Source of the DNA: Pseudoduganella rivuli
Lineage (GTDB): Bacteria > Pseudomonadota > Gammaproteobacteria > Burkholderiales > Burkholderiaceae_D
Assembly: GCF_009674485.1 (NCBI RefSeq)
Contig: NZ_WKJJ01000001.1
Span: 1-64,000 of the forward strand
Length of the DNA stretch: 64,000 bases
Reading direction: 5' to 3'
Shown: positions 50,901-57,851 of the stretch, in pieces
Position numbering within the stretch: position 1 is the stretch's first letter
How the letters are laid out: each line of letters opens with the position of its first letter
Program-made: the position numbers and the translations under genes
Notes under the pieces: model-generated
The model's input: the letters and a program-made list of their open reading frames with translations, nothing else
What the model was told of the DNA's origin: nothing
Database searches by the model: none

Positions 50901-52545
50901 AATCGCCCTCTCTTCCCTGGTGCAGTTTTTGCGCCGCCATGGCGGCGGACAGGAAAATCGGCCCCGCCAGTTGCGACGTGAAATCGCTTTGCTTGAGGCG
51001 GTCCAGCACCGGCCCTTTGACTTCGGCCAGATGCAGCGCCACGCCGCGCCGTTTCAAGCCGGCATTCCACTCGCCCAGCGCAAACAGCGCGGACGTATCG
51101 ATGGAACTGACCGCCGTCATGACCAGCACCAGGTGGCGCGCCGTCGGATGCGCGCGCACTTCATCCTCGATGCGTTCTGCCACGGCTTCCACGTTGCCGA
51201 AGAACAGGTTGGCGTCGATGCGCAGCAACAGGACGTCCGGCTGGGTTTCGGCCGGATAGCGTTCGATATTGCGGTAGTGTTCCGTCCCCGGAATCCGGCC
51301 CAGCACGGCGATATGGGGGCGGCTGGCGCGCCAGATCAGGGTGCCCATCGACAGCAGCACGCCCACCACCACGCCCGCCTCCACGCCGAGCACCAGCACG
51401 CCGGCGCACGTGACCAGCCATGCGGCGGCGTCGCCCCGGTCGTAGCGCCACGCGGTTTTCAGGGTATCGAGTTCCAGCATGCCCAGCACGGCCACGATGA
51501 TGGTGGCGGCCAGCACGGGCAGCGGCAAGAGCGCCAGCCAGCCCGTCGGGGCCACCAGCGCCCCCGCCAGCAGCACCGACGTGATGACGGACGCCAGCGG
51601 CGTTTGCGCCCCGGCCGCGAAATTCACGGCGGAACGGGACAGGCTGCCCGTGACGGGAAAACCGCCGGATGCCATGGCCGCCACGTTGGCCGCGCCCAGG
51701 CCGATCAATTCATGGTTGCTGACCAGTTTTTCATTGCGCTTTTGCGCCAGCGCCTGCGCCGCCGACATGCTCATCAGGAAAATCACGAAGCCGATCAGCA
51801 AGCCCGGTTGCAGCAGCGCGCGCCAGTGGCCCGGCGACAGCGCCAGGTTCAGTTGCGGCAAGCCCGATGGCACGTCGCCGGCCAGCGCGACACCCCGCTG
51901 CTGCAAGTGCAGCAGCGACACCAGCGCCAGGCCGCCCAGCACGACCAGCATGGGCGCCAGCTTGGTGGCCACGCCGGCCGCATTGGCCGGCATGCCGCAC
52001 CGTTTCAGCAGCGGTTCCAGGTAGCGGCGCGCCAGGAACAGCGCCGCCACGGCCCCCAGCCCCAGCGCCGCGCTGGGCGCATGCCAGTGCGGGAACGTTG
52101 CGCCCAGCAGCGGCTTGACCTGCCCGGCCGCAATGGCCAGCGCGCAGCCCACGGTAAAACCACTCATCACGGGGCGGGAAAAGAAATTCGCGAGGAAACC
52201 CAGGCGCAGCAAGCCGCACAGCAGCAGCACCAGGCCGCAGACCAGCGCCAGTTGCGCGGCCAGCACCGAATACAGGCCGGAGCCGGCAGGCGCCAGCGGC
52301 GCCAGCACGGCGCCCGTCATCAGCGACACGATCGCCATCGGGCCCACCGATTGCGTCATCGACGAGCCGAACAATGCATACATGACGGGGGGCAGGATGC
52401 TGGCGTAAATGCCCGCGACGGGCGGCAAGCCCGCCACCAGCGCATAGGCCATGCCCTGCGGGATCATCATCATGGCCACGACGAGGCCGGCGCCGATATC
52501 GCCAGGCAGCATCGCGCGCCGGTAGTGCTTCAGCCAGTGCAGCAT
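50884..52545 (-). CDS. SulP family anion permease with STAS domain
   Basis: The 553-residue inner-membrane protein has 12-14 hydrophobic helices with the SulP signature MIPQGMAYALVAGLPPVAGIYAS, split around residues 26-48, and SMTQSVGPMAIVSLM. A cytoplasmic STAS domain (about 430-545, with DTSALFAL) follows. SulP proteins carry sulfate, bicarbonate or dicarboxylates. No carbonic anhydrase or sulfate-assimilation gene is adjacent, so the substrate is open. The start is uncertain: ATG at 52545 gives the normal N-terminus, but no clear ribosome-binding site precedes it, and an in-frame ATG lies at 52581. Confidence 0.9.
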   Translation of the reverse strand: MLHWLKHYRRAMLPGDIGAGLVVAMMMIPQGMAYALVAGLPPVAGIYASILPPVMYALFGSSMTQSVGPMAIVSLMTGAVLAPLAPAGSGLYSVLAAQLALVCGLVLLLCGLLRLGFLANFFSRPVMSGFTVGCALAIAAGQVKPLLGATFPHWHAPSAALGLGAVAALFLARRYLEPLLKRCGMPANAAGVATKLAPMLVVLGGLALVSLLHLQQRGVALAGDVPSGLPQLNLALSPGHWRALLQPGLLIGFVIFLMSMSAAQALAQKRNEKLVSNHELIGLGAANVAAMASGGFPVTGSLSRSAVNFAAGAQTPLASVITSVLLAGALVAPTGWLALLPLPVLAATIIVAVLGMLELDTLKTAWRYDRGDAAAWLVTCAGVLVLGVEAGVVVGVLLSMGTLIWRASRPHIAVLGRIPGTEHYRNIERYPAETQPDVLLLRIDANLFFGNVEAVAERIEDEVRAHPTARHLVLVMTAVSSIDTSALFALGEWNAGLKRRGVALHLAEVKGPVLDRLKQSDFTSQLAGPIFLSAAMAAQKLHQGREGDYAEYI

Positions 52546-52618
52546 AAGAATTGTTCGAGCATGAAAGCCGAAGCCTACCATGCCGGGTAGCAAGCCTACA
52601 ATGCGCGCAAACGCTTGT

Positions 52619-53188
52619 TTATGTCGCGTGCAGCGTGCTCCTGACGGCGTCCAGTATTTCGTTTGCCTGCGCTTCGTCGGCAAACAGGCGCGCCAGCAAG
52701 ACGCCGCCCACCATGGCGGCATAATCGGCGATGGCTTGCCGGCGTTTTTCCGCATCGTCCGCGCCGGGTTCCAACGGGGCCAGGATCGCCAGTTGCTCGC
52801 GTACGCCATGCGCCAGCGCATCGCGCGCCGCCGGTCCGCAGCGCGATACATCTGCGCCCAGCGCGGTGACTGCGCAGCCGGCGCCGGGATTGCCGCAGTG
52901 GCGCGGCGTCAGGTAAGCGTCGATGATGGCGCCGCGCGCCTGCTCCGGCGCGTGGGCCGCACGCTGGCGCCATCTTTCCGCCGAATGTTCCAGCGCCTTG
53001 GCGCACGCTTCGGCCAGCAAATCCTCCTTCGAACCGAAGTGGCCATAAAAGCCGCCATGCGTCAGGCCTGCGGCTTTCATCAGGTCGGCCACGCCGATGC
53101 CGTCATAACCCCGTTCGCGGAACAGGGTTGCCGCCGTTTCAACGATACGTTCGCGGTTCAGTGCCGCCTGTTCCCTGCTGACTTTCAT
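52619..53188 (-). CDS. TetR/AcrR-family regulator
   Basis: The 189-residue protein has an N-terminal HTH (residues about 8-50, GYDGIGVADLMKAAGLTHGGFYGHFGSKEDLL region) and an all-helical ligand domain with three cysteines clustered near residues 98-117. A full AAAGGAGGTG ribosome-binding site precedes its ATG. The start region carries an inverted ATTATA/TATAAT pair. Its target may be itself, the SulP gene 73 bases downstream in the same direction, or the gene upstream; this cannot be decided from the sequence. Confidence 0.92.
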   Translation of the reverse strand: MKVSREQAALNRERIVETAATLFRERGYDGIGVADLMKAAGLTHGGFYGHFGSKEDLLAEACAKALEHSAERWRQRAAHAPEQARGAIIDAYLTPRHCGNPGAGCAVTALGADVSRCGPAARDALAHGVREQLAILAPLEPGADDAEKRRQAIADYAAMVGGVLLARLFADEAQANEILDAVRSTLHAT

Positions 53189-53208
53189 GGGACACCTCCT
53201 TTAGCCGC

Positions 53209-53229
53209 ATTATACATTACGAATATAAT
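53209..53229. promoter_or_regulatory. Promoter dyad ahead of the TetR gene
   Basis: ATTATA-N9-TATAAT forms a 6-base inverted repeat, and each arm reads TATAAT on one strand. The minus-strand copy (53214-53209) is well placed as the -10 of the TetR gene, about 20 bases before its start. The sequence is A+T-rich and could double as a TetR operator. Confidence 0.5.
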
Positions 53230-53245
53230 ATATGATGCAGACGGC

Positions 53246-53920
53246 TCACCATGCAAAGCTCGTCATTACCGTATGCGGGTCCAGCAAGGCGACATGCACG
53301 CAATCGCGGTGGCCGGCGCGCCAGTCCGGGCACAGGGTTTCCATGGCCGTGAAATGCAGTTCGCCCTGCGCCACATCGAGCGCATCGATACGAACGGCTT
53401 CGAAGCCGAAATAGCGGCCCACAGCGGGGAACAGCGCCTTGTAGATGGTTTCCTTTGCGGAAAAAGCGGCGGCCAGCGCCAGCGGATACGGCATCGTGGC
53501 CTGACCTCGCAGTACGGCCAGTTCGTGCGGCTGCATCGCGCAGTGCTCGGTGCTGGCAATGGCGTCGGGCCTCAGCGCCCCTTCGACATCGATGCCCACA
53601 CCCCGGAGATGTCCTGCCCGCACCACCGTGGCGGCAGCCCACACATCGGTATGCGTGATGGCGCCCAGTGCGCCGGGCGGCCACAGCGGTTCGCGCTGCG
53701 GCCCGGTGCCAACCTGCGCGTCCGGCCAGCCGTTGTCGGCCAGCGCGCGCCTGGCCGCCAGGCGGCCGAACAGGTATTCCGCCTGGCGTTTCGGCACGCA
53801 GCGGTCCATCGCAGGCGGATAGGCGACGCCTGCCTGCGCAAAGGCGGCCACGTGAAAATGCGCCAGGTCGTAGCGCAACAGGTGCACGGGCAGCGTGCCG
53901 CTACCGGTGCGGCAATGCAC
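53246..53920 (-). CDS. 4'-Phosphopantetheinyl transferase (EntD/Sfp type)
   Basis: This enzyme adds the phosphopantetheine arm of CoA to carrier proteins. The 224-residue protein has the family motifs KRQAEYLFGRLAAR, GVGIDVE (magnesium site) and SAKETIYKALFP, in the EntD-like order. I start at a GTG at 53920 because a perfect GGAGG lies 8 bases upstream; a TTG 33 bases earlier is in frame but has no ribosome-binding site. No NRPS, PKS or siderophore synthase is in the window, so it must serve carrier proteins encoded elsewhere. It precedes the TetR gene on the same strand. Confidence 0.92.
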   Translation of the reverse strand: MHCRTGSGTLPVHLLRYDLAHFHVAAFAQAGVAYPPAMDRCVPKRQAEYLFGRLAARRALADNGWPDAQVGTGPQREPLWPPGALGAITHTDVWAAATVVRAGHLRGVGIDVEGALRPDAIASTEHCAMQPHELAVLRGQATMPYPLALAAAFSAKETIYKALFPAVGRYFGFEAVRIDALDVAQGELHFTAMETLCPDWRAGHRDCVHVALLDPHTVMTSFAW

Positions 53921-53971
53921 CAGTTGCGCCTCCAGCAGGCCGGCGACGATCAAGGGGAAATGGGAAATGAT

Positions 53972-55456
53972 TTATTGCGCCATGGCCAGTTCCACGCAAT
54001 TGCGTCCGGCCCGCTTGGCGCGGTGCAGCGCAGCGTCGAGGCGCTCCAGCAATGTGGCGGCGCCCTCTTCCGGTCCCGCTTGCGCGACACCCAGGCTGAT
54101 GGTCACATTGTCGCAACCCGGCAATTCCGTATTGGCGATGGTTTCCCGCAATTTTTCCGCCAGTTTCAATGCGTCGATGGCGGCCGTGTGGGTGGCGATG
54201 ATGAGGAATTCCTCGCCGCGCATGCGCACCAGCGTATCCGACGTGCGCAGGCGGTCCTGCACCGTCATGGCCACCGTGCGCAGCGCCTTGTCGCCGCAGG
54301 GGTAGCCGTAAATATCGTTGACCGAGCGGAAGTTGTCGATGTCAAACGCGATCACGCCCAGCGGAATGCCGTAGCGGCGCGCGCGGCGGATTTCATTGTC
54401 CAGCTGCGCTTCGCCGTGGCGGCGGTTGACGGCGCCTGTCAGCGCATCGGTGGTGGTGATTTGTGTCAGCTGGCCGGCCAGCGCATCGTTTTGGTGTTTC
54501 AGCTCGCTCATGGCCAGGCCGAAGCTGATGAACTGGGCCAGGCTGCCAAAGCACGAGAATTGCTCGCGCGACGGATGGATCAGGCGGTCGAACATCAGGC
54601 TGACCGCGCCCAGCACCGGGCCGCCCGCTTCGCTGCGCAGCGGCAGCGACAGGATGGTGCGCACGCCATGGTCGTGCAAGCCCATGGCCAGCATCGGGTC
54701 GCCGGCTTTTTCCGGCGCATCCATCAGCACCAGCTCGCCCGTGCCAACGGACAGCAGCGGCGGAAACGCTTCGTGCACCGGTAATTGCAGCAACTGGTCC
54801 GTGCGGCCCAGCAAGTGCGCGATATCGAGGTGGTTGCGGGATTCCTGCGCTTCCAGCGCCAGGTTGCCCCGCTCCTTCATGTGGAACAATGCCGCGTGGC
54901 GCACGCCGGGGAAGGTGCACAGGGCCACGCAAACCTGGCTGGCCATCAGCGGCAATTCATCCATGCCGGTCAGTGCGCGCTGCACATTGCGCTGCACCGC
55001 CAGCAAATCGCGCAATTCCTTTTCCTTGTCCAGCAATTGTTGCTGGGCGTTGGCCGCGGCATCGAGCGGCTCCGTCAGCGCGTGGCTGACGGCTTGCTGC
55101 ATTTCCGAGCTGAGGATGGGGCTGACGCGGTACGTCAGCGGGCCGGCCGTCATCAATTCCGGCAGCCACGACGTCTTGCTGTAGGGGCACAGGATCAGGA
55201 CTGGGTTACCCATGCGGGTGCGCACCAGGCTGGCGGCGGCGGACAGGTCGCCATGGTCCTCGAATCCGTCCAGGTCGATGACCAGCAAGTCGACCGGCTG
55301 GCGGCCCAGGGTTGCCATGGCCGAATCGAACGATTCAGCCAGCAGCAGGCGGTTAAAAAGTTCCCCGCAAGCGCTTTGAAACTCGCCGCGGCGTTCGCTG
55401 GCGAGGTTCAGGAACAAGCCAACCCGCTGGGCCTGGCTATCGATGTCTGTCGCCAT
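53972..55456 (-). CDS. GAF-GGDEF diguanylate cyclase
   Basis: The 494-residue soluble protein has an N-terminal pseudo-receiver-like part (about 10-130, DLLVIDLDGFED), a coiled coil, a GAF domain (about 165-310) and a GGDEF domain (about 330-490). The active-site loop reads RGEEF instead of GGEEF. The inhibitory RxxD site (RTSD, 5 residues before the loop) is present. RGEEF-type loops can be active, so c-di-GMP synthesis is likely but not certain. The ATG at 55456 (MATDIDSQ) fits a weak GGGGAT site. The 197-base gap to the divergent SDR gene holds both promoters and a short GTGCGG hairpin. Confidence 0.9.
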   Translation of the reverse strand: MATDIDSQAQRVGLFLNLASERRGEFQSACGELFNRLLLAESFDSAMATLGRQPVDLLVIDLDGFEDHGDLSAAASLVRTRMGNPVLILCPYSKTSWLPELMTAGPLTYRVSPILSSEMQQAVSHALTEPLDAAANAQQQLLDKEKELRDLLAVQRNVQRALTGMDELPLMASQVCVALCTFPGVRHAALFHMKERGNLALEAQESRNHLDIAHLLGRTDQLLQLPVHEAFPPLLSVGTGELVLMDAPEKAGDPMLAMGLHDHGVRTILSLPLRSEAGGPVLGAVSLMFDRLIHPSREQFSCFGSLAQFISFGLAMSELKHQNDALAGQLTQITTTDALTGAVNRRHGEAQLDNEIRRARRYGIPLGVIAFDIDNFRSVNDIYGYPCGDKALRTVAMTVQDRLRTSDTLVRMRGEEFLIIATHTAAIDALKLAEKLRETIANTELPGCDNVTISLGVAQAGPEEGAATLLERLDAALHRAKRAGRNCVELAMAQ

Positions 55457-55653
55457 GACGTTATCCCCATACCTGTTATAAGTATCGTATTCCAGCAGTT
55501 TGCCATAAAGTTCATAAATAGCAATATTATTTGCTCCAAAAACTACAAAAAAACCCTCAGAATCCGCTGAAACCCGCATGAATGTGCGGCCCCGCACGGT
55601 CGTTGGCAAAGCGCTTCCGAATACTGTCCCTTTGACGAAACAGGGAGGACACC

Positions 55654-56643
55654 ATGCCTAATTCGGAAAACAAGGCTACGTCTGCCGGCAGCATGCAGCG
55701 CGATATCCAGCAGCAACAGGACCGGCGGGACCAGCGCCAGGGGCAACGCGGCGAACCGAAGGATGCGGTACAGACCGGCCGCACCGACCAGCCCAGTCCG
55801 CCCCTGCCTGAACAGCACCTGGAAAAACCCGGCATCGAAGCCGAAATGGAATTGAAGCCCCGTTTCCTGGCGCCGGAATATTGCGGCAGTGGCAAGCTGG
55901 CCGGCATGGCGGCGCTGATCACCGGGGGCGATTCCGGCATCGGCCGCGCCGTGGCGGTACTGTATGCGCGCGAAGGCGCGGACGTGGCGATCATCTACCT
56001 GCCGGAAGAACAGGACGATGCACTGGAAACCCGGCGCTTCGTGGAAGCGGAAGGCCAGACCTGCCTGCTGATTCCCGGCGACGTGCGCGACCCTGCCTTT
56101 TGCAGGAACGCGGTGGAGCGCACGGTCGCCCAACTGGGCAAGCTGGACATCCTCGTCAACAACGCCGCTTTCCAGGAACACGCGGGTTCGCTGATGGATT
56201 TATCGGAAGAACGCTTCGATTTGACGATGAAAACCAATATTTATGGCTATTTCCACATGGCCAAGGCTGCGGAACCGCATTTACAGCGGGGCAGTTCCAT
56301 CATCAATACGGGTTCCGTCGTGGGCCTGAAAGGGTCCGGGCATTTGCTTGATTATTCGACCACCAAGGGCGCCATCCACGCGTTCACGATGTCGCTGGCA
56401 TCGAACTTGCTGGACAAAGGCATCCGCGTCAACGCCGTCGCGCCCGGCCCCGTGTGGACGCCGCTGAACCCGTCGGACCAGTCGCCGGAGAAAATCCGGG
56501 AATTCGGCGCCAGTACGGACATGAAGCGCCCGGCCCAGCCGGAAGAATTGTCGCCCGCCTACGTGTTCCTGGCGGCGCCCTGCTGTTCCAGCTATATCAC
56601 CGGCATCGTGCTGCCGGTGACCGGCTCCGTCGGCGGGGTGTGA
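55654..56643 (+). CDS. SDR family oxidoreductase with N-terminal extension
   Basis: The 329-residue protein has an about 80-residue Gln/Arg-rich extension typical of the YghA/GsiB-like SDR group, then a Rossmann fold with the cofactor loop TGGDSGIG at 90-97 and catalytic Ser221, Tyr234 and Lys238. It should be an NAD(P)-dependent dehydrogenase; homologues are often general-stress genes. GGGAGGAC precedes the ATG. The ku gene begins 1 base after its stop, so the two are co-transcribed. Confidence 0.93.
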   Translation: MPNSENKATSAGSMQRDIQQQQDRRDQRQGQRGEPKDAVQTGRTDQPSPPLPEQHLEKPGIEAEMELKPRFLAPEYCGSGKLAGMAALITGGDSGIGRAVAVLYAREGADVAIIYLPEEQDDALETRRFVEAEGQTCLLIPGDVRDPAFCRNAVERTVAQLGKLDILVNNAAFQEHAGSLMDLSEERFDLTMKTNIYGYFHMAKAAEPHLQRGSSIINTGSVVGLKGSGHLLDYSTTKGAIHAFTMSLASNLLDKGIRVNAVAPGPVWTPLNPSDQSPEKIREFGASTDMKRPAQPEELSPAYVFLAAPCCSSYITGIVLPVTGSVGGV

Positions 56644-56644
56644 C

Positions 56645-57655
56645 ATGGCCGCCCGATCGCTGTGGAAAGGCGCCATCAGCTTCGGCCTGGTGCACATACC
56701 CGTCGACCTGCATTCGGCCGTGCAGGAGCATGACCTGGATTTGACGATGCTGGACCGGCGCGACTTTTCCCCGATCGGCTTCAAGCGCTACAACAAGAGC
56801 ACGGGCAAGGAAGTGGCGTGGGATAACATCGTCAAGGGTTACGAATACCAGGAAGGCGAGTACGTGGTGCTGTCCGACGAGGATTTGAAGCAGGCCAACG
56901 TGAAAGCCACGCAATCGATCGATATCCTGGCCTTCGTGGCGGCTGAAGACATCCCGCTGACGTATTACGACACGCCGTATTACCTGACGCCGGGCCGGGG
57001 CGGCGACAAGGTCTACGCACTGCTGCGCGAAACCCTGCGCAAGGCGGACCGCGTGGCGATCGCCACCGTCGTGATCCGCGTGCGCCAGCATTTGTGCGCG
57101 CTGCTGTGCGAAGGCGACACCATTATCCTGAACACCTTGCGCTTTCCCGATGAAATCAAGGATACCGATGAATTGAAACTGCCGCCCCGGTCGCTGAAAT
57201 CGACCGGGATCTCGGACAAGGAAATGCAGATGGCTAAGTCGCTGGTGGACGGCATGACGGAAGAATGGGATCCGTCGCAATACCACGACACGTACCGGGA
57301 AGACGTCAAGGAACTGGTCATGCGCAAGGTGAAGGCGAAACAGACCAAGACCATCACGGAAGCGGCGCCCGAGAAGAAACCACGTGCTGCCGCCAATGTG
57401 GTGGACTTGGTGGCGCTGTTGCAGCAAAGCCTGGGCAAAGGAAGCAAGGGAGCCAAAGGCAAGGCCGCCAATGACGAGCCGGAAGAGGACGAGGAGGAAG
57501 AGGCACCGGCGCCCAAGCGCCGGCCCGCGAAATCCGGCAGCGCCGCCACGGCAAAAAAACCGGCGGCGCGCAAAAGTACCCATGCGGCGGCAAAGAGCGC
57601 CGCCGCACCGAAAAGCCGGGCAACGGCGGCAAAAACAGCACGCAAGGCAGCTTGA
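56645..57655 (+). CDS. ku: Non-homologous end-joining protein Ku
   Basis: Bacterial Ku is a homodimeric ring that binds DNA ends and recruits LigD. The 336-residue protein has the Ku core (about 1-255: SLWKGAISFGLVHIPVDL at the start, YYLTPGRGGDKVYALLRETL, and LPPRSLKSTGISDKEMQMAKSLVDGM). A long Lys/Ala/Arg-rich tail (about 275-336) should help DNA threading. An acidic run EEDEEEE lies at about 279-285, just before the basic tail. It is separated by 1 base from the SDR gene upstream and converges with ligD. Confidence 0.97.
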   Translation: MAARSLWKGAISFGLVHIPVDLHSAVQEHDLDLTMLDRRDFSPIGFKRYNKSTGKEVAWDNIVKGYEYQEGEYVVLSDEDLKQANVKATQSIDILAFVAAEDIPLTYYDTPYYLTPGRGGDKVYALLRETLRKADRVAIATVVIRVRQHLCALLCEGDTIILNTLRFPDEIKDTDELKLPPRSLKSTGISDKEMQMAKSLVDGMTEEWDPSQYHDTYREDVKELVMRKVKAKQTKTITEAAPEKKPRAAANVVDLVALLQQSLGKGSKGAKGKAANDEPEEDEEEEAPAPKRRPAKSGSAATAKKPAARKSTHAAAKSAAAPKSRATAAKTARKAA

Positions 57656-57668
57656 ATGTGGGGGTGGG

Positions 57669-57817
57669 AGGGGCCTGTCCCCTTTTCACGTGTGCCTCGT
57701 TCGTACTCGCGGCGCCTCGTTTTGCCTCGCCAGCCAATGCGGGAAAACGGCGCCGCCGCTCTGCGTTACCGGCGCCGCGACACCGGGGCGCGAGGCATAA
57801 CGAGGCATGACGAGTAC
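57669..57817. repeat. Hairpin and long inverted repeat between ku and ligD
   Basis: A small AGGGG-CCTGT-CCCCT hairpin followed by TTT (57669-57686) may terminate ku. Then a 28-base arm (57703-57730) is matched in 23 of 28 positions by the inverted arm at 57790-57817. The arms contain the short repeats GTACTCG, GCCTCGTT and TGCCTCGC. Inside the 59-base loop the octamer CGGCGCCG occurs twice (57749 and 57770), itself able to pair. No gene lies in this 196-base gap. Confidence 0.75.
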
Positions 57818-57851
57818 AAAGCAGGCACCCGTCGCGCGGGGATAGGCTCCA

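Noticed and set aside
53921..53953. TTG start for the phosphopantetheinyl transferase
   Set aside because: No ribosome-binding site precedes it, while a GTG 33 bases downstream has a perfect GGAGG.
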